A stretch of 64,000 nucleotides of DNA. It comes from DATJLY01 sp963729295. GTDB lineage: Bacteria; Pseudomonadota; Alphaproteobacteria; ATCC43930; CGMCC-115725. The position numbers were made by a program, and so were the translations under genes. This document shows positions 51,497 through 61,077 of the stretch, piece by piece. Location: contig CAVSNJ010000025.1 of NCBI GenBank assembly GCA_963729295.1, positions 1 to 64,000 of the forward strand, read 5' to 3'. Below the pieces are notes generated by a model. The model did no database searches, had not been told where the DNA came from, and worked only from the letters and a program-made list of their open reading frames with translations. The stretch's first letter is position 1. The number at the start of each line of letters is the position of its first letter.

Positions 51497-52807
51497 ATGG
51501 ACCCGCTCTTTCTCGGCGCTTGCGGATTCGTCGCGATGTTCGTGCTGATCGTGCTGCACGTGCCGATCGGCGTCGCGATGGGTGTTACGGGCGTTGCCGG
51601 CATCTGGATTCTGCTCGGGCCCGGCCCCGCGCTCCACATGCTCGCCGCGGTGCCGTCGGACGCGCTCACCAATCCCAATCTCGCGGCGATCCCGATGCTG
51701 CTCTTGATGGGAAGCTTCGCCGCCATCGCCGGATTGGGCGGCGATCTCTACCGCCTGTTCCACGGCTTCGTCGGGCACCATCGCGGCGGGCTGGCGGCGG
51801 CAACCATCGCCGGATGCGGCGCGTTCGGCTCGGTCTGCCACAGCTCGATCGCGACCGCGGCGACCTTCACGCGCATCGCGCTCCCCGAGATGCGCGAGCG
51901 CGGCTACACGCCGTCCTTCGCCATGGGCTCGATCGCCGCGGGCGGCACGCTCGGCATCCTGATCCCGCCGTCGAGCCTGATGCTGCTCTATTGCGTGCTG
52001 ACGCAGCAATTCGTGGTGACGCTTTTCGTCGCCGCGATCTTTCCGGCGCTGCTCGCCATCTTCATCTACATCGTCGTCGTCGCGCTCTATGTGCGCGTGC
52101 GGCCGGGCTCGGGGCCGGCGGGGCCGCGCATCTCGTGGCGCGAGCGCATGCGGCTTCTGGTCACGTGCTGGCGCGCGATCCTTCTGGCGCTGCTCGTCAC
52201 CGGCGGCATCTATGGCGGCGTCTTCACCGTGATCGAGGCGGCCGGCGTGGGCTGCGTTCTCGCCTGCCTCTTCGCCGTCGCCGGCGGCTATGTCACGCGC
52301 GCGAACGCCCTCGAGGTGTTGACTCCGCCGGCGCAGACGACGGCGCTCATCTTCGTCATCGTGTTCGGCGCCAACATCTTCAATTCCTTCATCACGCTGA
52401 CGAAGCTGCCGGACTTCCTCGTCGGCGCGATCGAGGCGGCGCATTTGCCGCCGTGGCTCGTGATCGTGCTGCTGCTCGCGATGTATCTCATCTCGGGCTG
52501 CGTCTTCGAATCGGTCGCGGCGATGATCATCACGCTGCCGGTCGTCTTTCCGCTCGTCGTCGGCTTGGGCTTCGATCCGATCTGGTGGGGCGTCATCAAC
52601 ATCATGGTGATCGAGCACGGACAATTGACGCCGCCCATCGGCATCATTCCCTATATCCTGCACGGCATCGCGCCGGACATTCCCTTGAAGACGATCTTCG
52701 CCGGGATCGCGCCGTTCTTCCTGTCGGATTTCGTGAAGCTCGCGATCCTCGCGCTCTTTCCGATCGTGTCGCTCGGCCTGCCGCGGGCGCTCGGCATGCC
52801 GATGTGA
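51497..52807 (+). CDS. dctM: TRAP transporter large permease (DctM family)
   Basis: The 436-residue protein has about 12 membrane segments and the DctM landmarks PMLLLMGSFAAIAGLGGDLY, CGAFGSVCHSSIATAATFTR and GGTLGILIPPS. It uses a sodium gradient to import the ligand delivered by the receptor. It is the third gene of a dctP-dctQ-dctM operon coupled to Rieske oxygenases. The reading is complete and ends 1 bp before the convergent Bug receptor gene. Confidence 0.88.
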   Translation: MDPLFLGACGFVAMFVLIVLHVPIGVAMGVTGVAGIWILLGPGPALHMLAAVPSDALTNPNLAAIPMLLLMGSFAAIAGLGGDLYRLFHGFVGHHRGGLAAATIAGCGAFGSVCHSSIATAATFTRIALPEMRERGYTPSFAMGSIAAGGTLGILIPPSSLMLLYCVLTQQFVVTLFVAAIFPALLAIFIYIVVVALYVRVRPGSGPAGPRISWRERMRLLVTCWRAILLALLVTGGIYGGVFTVIEAAGVGCVLACLFAVAGGYVTRANALEVLTPPAQTTALIFVIVFGANIFNSFITLTKLPDFLVGAIEAAHLPPWLVIVLLLAMYLISGCVFESVAAMIITLPVVFPLVVGLGFDPIWWGVINIMVIEHGQLTPPIGIIPYILHGIAPDIPLKTIFAGIAPFFLSDFVKLAILALFPIVSLGLPRALGMPM

Positions 52808-52808
52808 G

Positions 52809-53816
52809 CTAGTGCGCCACGATCTTGCGCGCGGCCGCGACGACATCCTGCGGCGCGGCATAAAGCTCGGCCACGATTTTTGCCGCCTCCTCGCCCGTCC
52901 GCGGCTGCACCGGCAGGCGGAGCTTTTCCGCCTCGGCGAGAAAATCCTTGTCCTTCACCGCCGCGTCGAACGCCTTGCGCAGGATTTCGATGCGGTCCTT
53001 CGGTACGGCGCGCGAGACGATATAGGGCCGGCCCACCTCGCTGTCGGCGAGCAGCAGGCGCACGACCTTGCGCGCCGCAGCATCGGGTGCGATATCGACC
53101 GTGTAGGGGACGCTCGCCGGCATGTCTGGCGGCGGCGTCCGGCCCGAGCGCGACACGGGATGGAATTTCGGGCTCTTCGTCCACTCGTCGGGAATGCTGC
53201 TCCACGCGCCGCAATCGCCGTCGAGCTCGCCGCGCTCGATCGCGACGCGGATTTCGGCGCTGCCGGGATAGCCCGCGACCTGGTCGATGTTGACGCCGAA
53301 AATGTTCTTGAGGATCTTGGTGTTGAGGTCCTCCGACGTGCCGATGCCGGCGAGGCCGAAATAGTAATGCCCGGCCGCCTTCATCTCGGCGATCGTCTTC
53401 GGCCCCTTGTCGCGCCAGAGATAGCAGGTGGTGAGGTCTTCGCTGATGCTGCCGATCCAGGCGTAGGTGCGGAAATCGATCTTGGTCTGGTCCGGCTGCA
53501 ACAGCGAATCGCCGATGCGCCCGAAATTGAAGGTGTCGATGACGGTGCCGTCCTTCGGCAGATCGGCGTCGAGGCGGACGACCGCGGTGATCGAGCCCGC
53601 GCCCGGCAGGTTCTGGACGATGACGTCGGGATTGCCGGGGATGTAGCGGCCGATATGGCGCGCGAGGAGGCGCGCATTGATGTCGAAGCCGCCGCCCGGC
53701 GAGAATCCGACGATGATCGTGAGCGTCTTGCCCTTGTAGAAGTCGTCCGCGTGCGCGGCGAGCGCGCCGGCGAGCGACGCAAACACGGCCAGCGCGAGGC
53801 GCGCCCAAACTCTCAT
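52809..53816 (-). CDS. Bug-type tripartite tricarboxylate transporter receptor
   Basis: The 335-residue protein has a signal peptide (about residues 1-23, AHA end) and the Bug-family start YKGKTLTIIVGFSPGGGFDI, and VQNLPGAGSITAV. These extracytoplasmic receptors feed TctAB permeases or sense ligands. The fused TctA-TctB permease at 56462-58507 on the other strand is the likely partner. The gene is followed by and convergent with dctM. Confidence 0.82.
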   Translation of the reverse strand: MRVWARLALAVFASLAGALAAHADDFYKGKTLTIIVGFSPGGGFDINARLLARHIGRYIPGNPDVIVQNLPGAGSITAVVRLDADLPKDGTVIDTFNFGRIGDSLLQPDQTKIDFRTYAWIGSISEDLTTCYLWRDKGPKTIAEMKAAGHYYFGLAGIGTSEDLNTKILKNIFGVNIDQVAGYPGSAEIRVAIERGELDGDCGAWSSIPDEWTKSPKFHPVSRSGRTPPPDMPASVPYTVDIAPDAAARKVVRLLLADSEVGRPYIVSRAVPKDRIEILRKAFDAAVKDKDFLAEAEKLRLPVQPRTGEEAAKIVAELYAAPQDVVAAARKIVAH

Positions 53817-53842
53817 ACCGCCCTCCCCTTCGCTCGCGGCGC

Positions 53843-54868
53843 TTAGAGTCCGCGCCGCAATTCTTGTGCCGCGTCCACCATGACCTTGATCTTGGCGCGC
53901 GCGAGCCCTCGTCCGATCGTCATGAGGCCGCAATCGGGCGTGAGCAGCACGCGCCGCGGGTCGATCGCCACGCGATCCAGCAGCTCCGCAACGCGGCGCT
54001 TCACCTGATCGACGCTCGGCGCGGGCGCCGCGCCCGGATCGACGCAGCCATAGAGGATGAGCCGGTCGCGGCACGGCGCCAGCACCGCGGGATCGAACGT
54101 GCTGCGGCCGAATTCGACCGAGACGCCGCTAATGCGCGTTGCCATGAGCGCGTCGAGGAGGCGCGGATAGGTTATGTGATGCTGAAGATCGGGGCCGCCC
54201 GGATAGCCGTAGCAGAGATGGACGATCGTCGGGACAGTGATGCCGTCGAGGCAGCGGTCGAGGGCGCGCGCGGCGAAATCCTGAACCTTGTCGTGGTAGC
54301 GCGTCATCGCCGGCTCGTCGATTTGCAGCATGTCGCAGCCGGCGGATTGAAGGTCCTTGAGCTCGGCGTTCAATGCGACGGCCGCGTCCATCGCGAGCGC
54401 TTCTTCGTCGCCATAGAATTCATCGGCGGTGCTGTCGGCGATGGTGAGCGGCCCCGGCACCGCGAGCTTCAGGGGCTTCGTCGTGTGCGCCTTGGCGAAG
54501 GTCACGTCCGCAACGCAGGCCGGCGCGCGGCGGCGCAACGGCCCGACGATGCGCGGGACGATTTGCGGATAGTTGGTGCGGCCGCGAAACGCCGTCTTGG
54601 TCGCCCGGTTGACGAAATCGACGCCGTCCCAGCTCTGCATCGCATGATAGATGAAGCGTTCGCGGCGCTGCTCGCCGTCGCTCACGATGTCGAGGCCCAG
54701 GTCCTCCTGCTCGCGCAAGCTCAGAAGCGTGGCGTCGTCCTTCGCCTCGGCGAGCGCCGGTCCTTCGAGCCGGAACTGGGCGTGGCCCCGGTCGGTCGCG
54801 GCGAGCCACAGCGGCCGCGGGAAGCTGCCGATGCTCGTCGTCGCGAGCGGCCGCAGACCCTCCGGCAT
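53843..54868 (-). CDS. Methionine synthase (MetE C-terminal domain)-like protein
   Basis: The 341-residue protein corresponds to the catalytic half of cobalamin-independent methionine synthase. It has TTSIGSFPRP at the start, DGEQRRERF, the zinc site H-x-C in IVHLCYGYP and the final Cys in LTPDCGLMTIG. Stand-alone proteins of this kind transfer methyl groups or cleave thioethers. Context with a TauD-cupin protein suggests a sulfur or methyl-group step. It lies 1 bp from the upstream gene stop and is likely co-transcribed. Confidence 0.8.
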   Translation of the reverse strand: MPEGLRPLATTSIGSFPRPLWLAATDRGHAQFRLEGPALAEAKDDATLLSLREQEDLGLDIVSDGEQRRERFIYHAMQSWDGVDFVNRATKTAFRGRTNYPQIVPRIVGPLRRRAPACVADVTFAKAHTTKPLKLAVPGPLTIADSTADEFYGDEEALAMDAAVALNAELKDLQSAGCDMLQIDEPAMTRYHDKVQDFAARALDRCLDGITVPTIVHLCYGYPGGPDLQHHITYPRLLDALMATRISGVSVEFGRSTFDPAVLAPCRDRLILYGCVDPGAAPAPSVDQVKRRVAELLDRVAIDPRRVLLTPDCGLMTIGRGLARAKIKVMVDAAQELRRGL

Positions 54869-54869
54869 G

Positions 54870-56327
54870 TCAGGCGCCCGCGGAAATATCGTAGGGGATT
54901 TGCGTCGGGCCCCAGCGCTCGCTCACCGTCTTGGCGGCGGGATCGTAAGCGTGCTGCAGCACCGTGCCCTCGCCGAGACGCTCGCTCCTGAGGATGATCG
55001 CGACCGAGCGGCCAGGCCCGCCCTGCTCGGCATGAATCGCGAAAGGCGGCACGAGATCGACTTTGCCGCGCGTGCCGGTCGTGACCGAGGCAAGGCGCAG
55101 CTCGGCAAAGCCCGGGCGCGTGCCGTCGTCGAGCCGGTCGTAGCGCTCGAGGCTCTCGCTGCCGTCGAGGAGGCCGTAGAGCACCCAGGCATGGGCGTGA
55201 TCGTGCACGCCGCCGACCCGGCCCGGCTCACGCACCACGGCGTTGACGGCGAAGCCGTGCGCGTCATCGACATGGAGCAGCAGGTTCTTGCGCCCCTCGG
55301 TCGAAGGCCATCGCGCGGACAGCGAGTTCAGCTCGGGATCGAGGACGAGGCGTTGCACCAGCGGCCGCGCCAGCTCCATGCGGCGGCCCATATCGGGCTC
55401 GCGCGACCAGATCGCGCGCAGCTCGGAAAGGAAATGCTCGAACGCCGCGATCATTCCGACATCGGCCCGCCCGCGACGGTGCAGCGGCGCAAGCAGGCGA
55501 TTTTCCTCGGGCGGGAACCAGGTGCGCGCGTGGATGGTGCAGCGATTGTCCCACATCACCACGTCGCCCAAGCGCCAGACATGCTCGTAGATGAAGTCGG
55601 GAGTCTCGCCGAGCGCGTAAAGCTGCTCGAGGATCGCCGCGCTTTCGGCCGGGCTCACGCCCTCGATCCGCGCCGTCATCAGCCGGTCGACGAAGAGCGT
55701 CTTGCGCCGCGTTTCGGGATGGGTGGTGAAGACCGGGTGGAAATAATGGAGCGACTGCGACAGGTCGGCGGGCACGTCGACCTTGGCGGTGCGCTTGTAT
55801 TCGTGGATGTGGAGCGCCTTCAGGCCCTCGAGCCTCGCCTTCAATTCCGCCGGCACCGCGTCATAGGCCTTGTACATGTTGGCAAAGCGCGTGTTGCCGC
55901 CGGTGGACGGCAGCTCCTGGGCATAGAGGAACGTGTATTTATAGGGCCGCGCGGAATATCCCGAATCGATGTGGAACCACATCTCGCCATCGCCGAAGGC
56001 GCCGACCGGATTGCCGTCGATCTTGATGTTGGAGACCAGCATGACGCGGTTGTCGTCCTGCAAGACGCCTTGCGCGCGCGAGCGCAGCTCCTCGCGCGCC
56101 TGCCCGACCTTGCGCTCGCCAAGCTCGCCGAAGCGCGCGGCAAAGCGGAGCTGCTGCTCCTGCGTGATGGTCTGGCCGCGGAAGACGAGGACGAGGTGCT
56201 TCGCCCAGGCGTCCTTGATGAGCGCGATCGTCGCGTCGGGCAGATCCTCGGCAAGATCGACGCCCTCGATCATGGCGCCGCAGGCCGGCGAGAGCGGCGT
56301 GACTTTGACGGCAAGCGTGGTTTCCAT
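54870..56327 (-). CDS. TauD/TfdA dioxygenase fused to a cupin domain
   Basis: The 485-residue protein has an N-terminal Fe(II)/2-oxoglutarate oxygenase domain with H119-x-D121, distal H266 and R277, the complete facial triad plus 2-oxoglutarate Arg. The C-terminal part from about residue 330 is a cysteine-dioxygenase-like cupin with GGVHDHAHAW (H375, H377, H379). TauD alone is about 280 residues. The two enzymes could act in sequence on a sulfonate or ether. ATG 56327 was chosen; the upstream region is an inverted repeat. Confidence 0.78.
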   Translation of the reverse strand: METTLAVKVTPLSPACGAMIEGVDLAEDLPDATIALIKDAWAKHLVLVFRGQTITQEQQLRFAARFGELGERKVGQAREELRSRAQGVLQDDNRVMLVSNIKIDGNPVGAFGDGEMWFHIDSGYSARPYKYTFLYAQELPSTGGNTRFANMYKAYDAVPAELKARLEGLKALHIHEYKRTAKVDVPADLSQSLHYFHPVFTTHPETRRKTLFVDRLMTARIEGVSPAESAAILEQLYALGETPDFIYEHVWRLGDVVMWDNRCTIHARTWFPPEENRLLAPLHRRGRADVGMIAAFEHFLSELRAIWSREPDMGRRMELARPLVQRLVLDPELNSLSARWPSTEGRKNLLLHVDDAHGFAVNAVVREPGRVGGVHDHAHAWVLYGLLDGSESLERYDRLDDGTRPGFAELRLASVTTGTRGKVDLVPPFAIHAEQGGPGRSVAIILRSERLGEGTVLQHAYDPAAKTVSERWGPTQIPYDISAGA

Positions 56328-56386
56328 GGCGCGCCCGTGCGGTCGTGGCATGCAAAGCATATGTGATCGAGCATGAGGCCGGAAGT

Positions 56387-56417
56387 CCCTCTCCGCCCCA
56401 GGGGGGGCAGAGAGGGG
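56387..56417. repeat. Intergenic inverted repeat
   Basis: CCCTCTCCGCCCC and GGGGGGGCAGAGAGGG form an imperfect hairpin between the divergent TauD-cupin and TctA genes. It resembles the palindrome at 69-90. Confidence 0.4.
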
Positions 56418-56461
56418 GCGATTGCATTGTCCGCCCTGCGCCCCCGGCATAGCATCCCGCC

Positions 56462-58507
56462 ATGGACATGACGGTTCTGGGCGCGGCCGGACATGCGCTC
56501 CTCATCCTCATGGACCCGCATCGGCTGCTTTATCTCTTCGCCGGCGTGTGCATGGGGCTGGGGCTCGGCATATTGCCGGGGATCGGCGGCGTCGCCGGGA
56601 CGGCGATGCTCCTGCCGTTCACCTACAGCCTCGATCCGCCGACCGCGTTCGCGCTGCTCCTGGGGCTTGGCGCCACGACCACGACCGCCGACCCGATCAC
56701 CGCGATCCTGTTCGGCGTGCCGGGCCATGCGGCCTCGGCGGCGACGACGCTCGACGGCTATCCGCTGACGCAGCAGGGAATGGCCGGGCGCGCGCTCGGC
56801 GCCTCCTACATGGCGGCGCTCATCGGCGGCCTGTTCGGCGCGGCGCTGTTGGGCTTCACCCTGCCGGTGCTGCGGCCGATCATGCTGCGCATCGGCTCGC
56901 CCGAGCTTCTGGCGCTCGCCGTCTTCGGCATGTCGATGGTGGCGGTGCTGTCGGGCAATACGCCGCTGCGCGGCCTCACCGGCGCGTGTTTCGGCGTGAT
57001 GCTGTCGATGATCGGCACCGATCCGCAGACCGGCACGCCGCGCTGGACCCTCGACAGCCTCTATCTCTACGACGCGCTGCCGCTCGTGCCGCTGACGCTC
57101 GGCATCTTCGCGCTGCCGGAATTGTGCGACCTCGCCATCTCGCGCACGCCAGTCGTGTCGGGGACGGCGCGGCTCGACACCAAGACCGGCATGCTGATGG
57201 GCGTCAATGATTGCTTCCGCAACTGGTTCCTGATCCTGCGCTGCTCGTGGCTCGGCGCCGCGGTCGGCGCCATTCCCGGCATCGGCGCGTCGGTGATCGA
57301 CTGGCTCTCCTACGGCCACGCGCTCAAGACCGAGAAGGGCGCGCGCGAGACGTTCGGCAAGGGCGACATCAGGGGCGTCATCGCCGCCGAAAGCGCCACC
57401 AACGCGCGCGAGGGCGGCGCGCTCGTGCCGACCGTCGCGTTCGGCGTGCCGGCGAGCGCCGGCATGGCGATCCTCCTCGGCGCCTTCCTCATGCACGGGC
57501 TCGTGCCCGGGCCCGACATGCTCGGCAAGCATCTCGACGTGACCTATTCGATGGTGTGGTCGATCGCGCTCGCCAACATCCTGGGCTCGGGCCTGTGCTT
57601 CCTCTTCAGCGGCCAGCTCGCGCGGCTCGCGACGCTGCGCCACACGCTCATCCTGCCGGTCGTGCTGAGCCTCATCTATATCGGCGCGTTCGAGGGCACG
57701 CGGCAATGGGGCGATCTCTATTCGCTCCTGTTCTTCGGGCTTTTGGGCTGGGGCATGAAGCATCTGCGCTGGCCGCGCCCGCCGCTCGTCCTGGGTTTCA
57801 TCCTCGGCAAGATGCTGGAGCGCTATCTCTTCATCTCGATCGCGCGCTATGGCACGCACTGGATGCTGCGCCCGGCGGTCATCGCCCTCTTTGCCCTGAC
57901 GCTCGCGAGCCTGCTGCGCCCGATGGTCCAGGATATGCGACGGCGCGGCTTCGGCCAGACCCTGCGCAACCTGGCCACGCCGCGCTTCACACCGCGCGCG
58001 CTCTTTCCGGCCGGTCTCGTCGTACTGTTCGCGGCGATGCTGGCCGAAACGGCGTCGTGGCCAGGGGAAGCGAAGATCGTGCCGGTGATCGTGGGCGGGC
58101 TCGCCGTGGTGTTCGGCGCGCTGGCGGCGTGCTCGGAATTCTTCCAGCGCGCCGGGGCCGCGCCCCAAGCGGCGATGGCGGCGGGCGGGCCGATCCACAT
58201 GGACATCGCCTCGCGCGTCGCCGATCTGCCGACCGCCCTGAAATTCGCGCGCGGCGGCATGTTCTTTGCCTGGATCGCGGCATTTCTCGGGTCGATGGCG
58301 ATGCTCGGATTGATCCCGACCGTGCCGATTTTCATCATCGCCTACATGCGGCTCGAGGGGCGCGAGCGCTGGTCGCTGACGGTGCCGATGGCGGCGGTGA
58401 TGACGCTGTTCATCTATGCGCTCTTCGACCGGCTGCTCGCGATCCCGTGGCCGCCGAGCCTCATCGGCGATTTGCTGCCGGCGTTGAAGGCGATCCCGAG
58501 CGTGTGA
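56462..58507 (+). CDS. TctA-TctB fusion, tripartite tricarboxylate transporter permease
   Basis: The 681-residue membrane protein has a TctA body (residues 1 to about 500) with GLGLGILPGIGGVAGTAMLL, LFGVPGHAASAATTLDGYP and GAIPGIGASVIDWLSYGHAL. The last about 170 residues resemble a TctB subunit (four helices). In most systems these are separate proteins. It is expected to import carboxylates with the Bug receptor at 52809-53816. It is divergent from the TauD-cupin gene. Confidence 0.8.
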   Translation: MDMTVLGAAGHALLILMDPHRLLYLFAGVCMGLGLGILPGIGGVAGTAMLLPFTYSLDPPTAFALLLGLGATTTTADPITAILFGVPGHAASAATTLDGYPLTQQGMAGRALGASYMAALIGGLFGAALLGFTLPVLRPIMLRIGSPELLALAVFGMSMVAVLSGNTPLRGLTGACFGVMLSMIGTDPQTGTPRWTLDSLYLYDALPLVPLTLGIFALPELCDLAISRTPVVSGTARLDTKTGMLMGVNDCFRNWFLILRCSWLGAAVGAIPGIGASVIDWLSYGHALKTEKGARETFGKGDIRGVIAAESATNAREGGALVPTVAFGVPASAGMAILLGAFLMHGLVPGPDMLGKHLDVTYSMVWSIALANILGSGLCFLFSGQLARLATLRHTLILPVVLSLIYIGAFEGTRQWGDLYSLLFFGLLGWGMKHLRWPRPPLVLGFILGKMLERYLFISIARYGTHWMLRPAVIALFALTLASLLRPMVQDMRRRGFGQTLRNLATPRFTPRALFPAGLVVLFAAMLAETASWPGEAKIVPVIVGGLAVVFGALAACSEFFQRAGAAPQAAMAAGGPIHMDIASRVADLPTALKFARGGMFFAWIAAFLGSMAMLGLIPTVPIFIIAYMRLEGRERWSLTVPMAAVMTLFIYALFDRLLAIPWPPSLIGDLLPALKAIPSV

Positions 58508-58550
58508 GAGCCGCGTGCTATGGTGGCGGCCGGGACAAGGGGAGGTTTCG

Positions 58551-59642
58551 ATGCCCGTCTTCGACATGGATTCGCACCTGCGCGAGGAATATTTCCTCGA
58601 CGAGGTCTATAAGCTCGAAGGCGCGTTCGCCGCGGAGACGCCGGTCCGCCTCGACAGCGACAGGAACGTGCGCACGAAGTTCCGGCACAATTTCCATCCC
58701 TGGCCGCGCGCGGCGAGCGAGCATTTCGACCACAGCGTCGTCTATGACGTCACCGCAAACTGGAACGGCGGCGAAGTGGCACGGCGCCAGGTCGGCGGCT
58801 GGGACATGAAGCGGCGCCTTGCCGACAACGACGCCGAGGGCATCGACTACCAGTTCCTGTTCCCGACCCAGCTCAGCATCCCGACCTATACGGAAGGGCC
58901 GCTCGGCACCGCTTTGTGCCGCGCCTATAACGACTGGGTGAAGCGGCTCGTCATGGGGCACGAGGACCGGCTCTGGCCGGTCGGCATCGTGCCGTGGGGC
59001 GATCCCGCCGGCATGGTCGGCGAGCTCAGGCATTGCGTCCAGGATCTCGGCTACAAGGCGATCCACTGCACGCCCTATTCGCATCGCCATACGATCGACA
59101 ACGAGGTGTTCCACCCGTTCTATGCCGAGGCGGAGAAGCTCGGCGTGCCGCTGATGCTGCATCCGGCGAGCTTCGGCGAGCTCATCAACCGCTTCGACAA
59201 TTTCTTCGCGATGCATGTGCTGGGGCGCCCGTTCAACTGCACGGCCGGCCTCATCGCGCTGGTGACGGGCGGCATCTTCGAGCGCTTCCCGGGCCTGCGC
59301 GTCGCCTTCTTCGAATGCAGCGCCGAGTGGATCCTCTATTGGATGCACCGCATGGACGACGACTGGAAGCGCCTGGTGCACGGCTTCGCGCCCAAGGTGA
59401 GCCGGCTTCCGTCCGACTATGTGAAGCGCAACTGCTATGTGACCTGCGAGGCGGACGAGCGCGAGCTCGCCCATTCGCTCGCCGGGTTCAGCGAGGACCG
59501 CGTGCTGCTCGCGTCGGATTATCCGCATTTCGATTCGGAATATCCCGGCACGGTGCGCGAGCTGAAGGAACGCTCCGACATCACCCAAAAGCAGAAGGAC
59601 AAGATCCTCCACGCCAACGCGCGCGAATTCTTGCGCATGTAG
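58551..59642 (+). CDS. Amidohydrolase family metal-dependent hydrolase
   Basis: The 363-residue TIM-barrel enzyme has the N-terminal D-x-H (D7, H9, in FDMDSHL), a barrel His in PLMLHPAS and the metal Asp in ASDYPHFDSEYPG. It is of the ACMSD-like amidohydrolase_2 type and is related to the protein at 2364-3509. AAGGGGAGG precedes ATG 58551. It lies 58 bp before another Rieske gene, consistent with ring oxygenation followed by cleavage or decarboxylation. Confidence 0.82.
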   Translation: MPVFDMDSHLREEYFLDEVYKLEGAFAAETPVRLDSDRNVRTKFRHNFHPWPRAASEHFDHSVVYDVTANWNGGEVARRQVGGWDMKRRLADNDAEGIDYQFLFPTQLSIPTYTEGPLGTALCRAYNDWVKRLVMGHEDRLWPVGIVPWGDPAGMVGELRHCVQDLGYKAIHCTPYSHRHTIDNEVFHPFYAEAEKLGVPLMLHPASFGELINRFDNFFAMHVLGRPFNCTAGLIALVTGGIFERFPGLRVAFFECSAEWILYWMHRMDDDWKRLVHGFAPKVSRLPSDYVKRNCYVTCEADERELAHSLAGFSEDRVLLASDYPHFDSEYPGTVRELKERSDITQKQKDKILHANAREFLRM

Positions 59643-59700
59643 TTAATGGCTGGCCGCGACGCCCTTGCCGTTTCACGCGATCGGCCTAAAATATAGGCCC

Positions 59701-60969
59701 ATGATCACACGCGAAGAGAACGAACGACTCGTCCGGGTGGGCCGCGGCACGCCGGCGGGCGAGCTTTTGCGCCGCTATTGGCAGCCGGCCTGCCTCGCGA
59801 GCGAATTGCCCGAGACGGATGGCGCGCCCATCCGCGTCAAGCTCTTGGGCGAGGACCTGGTCGCCTTCCGCGACACCGGCGGAAAGATCGGCCTCGTCGC
59901 CGCATTCTGCCCGCATCGCCGCGCGCCCTTGTTCTTCGCGCGCAACGAAGAGCATGGGCTGCGCTGCGTCTATCACGGCTGGAAGTTCAACGTCACGGGC
60001 CAGTGCGTCGACATGCCCTCGGAGCCGGGCGACAGCCCGATGAAGGCGGACGCGCGCGTGGCCGCATATCCGACCTACGAGAAGGGCGGCGTCGTGTGGG
60101 CCTATCTCGGCCCCAAGGACGAGATGCCGGCTCCGCCCGATTACGAATGGATGCGCGCGCCCGAGACGCACCGCTATCTCTCGAAGACCTATGAGGCGTG
60201 CAACTACCTCCAGGCGCTCGAGGGCGGGCTCGACACGGCGCATTCGTCGTACCTCCACAACATGTCGCTCGGCAACACGACGCAGTTCCGCCTGCGCGAC
60301 CGCGCGCCGCGCCTCGACGTGGTGCGCACCGATTATGGCTATTACTACGTCTCGACGCGCAAGGCGGGCGAGGACGGGCACTATGTCCGGCTCTACCACT
60401 ATGTCCTGCCGTATCAGCAGATGCGCGGCGGCCTCAATGGCATCGGCCGCGGCAACGACGTGCCGAAGCTCGACGGACATTTGTGGGTCCCGATCGACGA
60501 CGTCCACACCAACGTTTACAACTGGGGCTACAGCGCCGACCCCGCCGTGCCGGTCAGCGAGGAGATGCAGGAGGCGTTCGAGCACAATTCCGGCCGCGGC
60601 AAGGACGACCTCATCCCCGGCACGTTCAAATTGAAGCGCAACCTCGCGAACGACTACCTGATCGACCGGCAGGTGCAAAAGACGCAGACCTTCACCGGCA
60701 TCGAGGGCATCAACACGCAGGATTTCGCGCTCCAGGAAGGGATGGGGCCGATCGTCGACCGGAGCCAGGAATATTTGGGCTCGAGCGACCGCGCCATCGT
60801 CACGCTCAGGAACGTGCTGCTCGAGGCGATCGCTGCGGTCGAGCGCGGCGAGCCCGCACCCGGCGTAAATCCCGCCACCCATCGCGACATCAGGCCGTAT
60901 GACGGGCTCGTGCCGCCCGGCGCCACCTGGCGCGAGACGTTCGCCGAGGGCCTCGTCTGCAAGTGGTAG
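59701..60969 (+). CDS. Rieske oxygenase alpha subunit (copy D)
   Basis: The 422-residue protein has Rieske centre C70/H72/C89/H92 and the iron site LDTAHSSYLH (D-x2-H-x4-H). The N-terminal MITREENERLVRVGRGTPAG pattern links it to the other three copies. No electron-transfer partner is nearby. It follows an amidohydrolase and precedes an MFS carrier, so it may act on a compound imported by that carrier. Confidence 0.85.
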   Translation: MITREENERLVRVGRGTPAGELLRRYWQPACLASELPETDGAPIRVKLLGEDLVAFRDTGGKIGLVAAFCPHRRAPLFFARNEEHGLRCVYHGWKFNVTGQCVDMPSEPGDSPMKADARVAAYPTYEKGGVVWAYLGPKDEMPAPPDYEWMRAPETHRYLSKTYEACNYLQALEGGLDTAHSSYLHNMSLGNTTQFRLRDRAPRLDVVRTDYGYYYVSTRKAGEDGHYVRLYHYVLPYQQMRGGLNGIGRGNDVPKLDGHLWVPIDDVHTNVYNWGYSADPAVPVSEEMQEAFEHNSGRGKDDLIPGTFKLKRNLANDYLIDRQVQKTQTFTGIEGINTQDFALQEGMGPIVDRSQEYLGSSDRAIVTLRNVLLEAIAAVERGEPAPGVNPATHRDIRPYDGLVPPGATWRETFAEGLVCKW

Positions 60970-61077
60970 CCTAGAGCTTCGCCACGACCCGCTTGTCAGG
61001 CGGGCCGCAGCGTGGAATTCTTCCCTCCCTAAAACGTTTCCGGCAGCTAACGACCGGAAAAAATGGGAGGAGAAACC

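Noticed and set aside
56270..58567. 765-residue leftward reading
   Set aside because: It is the antisense of the TctA-TctB gene and has shadow composition (E/R/H-rich), with no recognisable domain.
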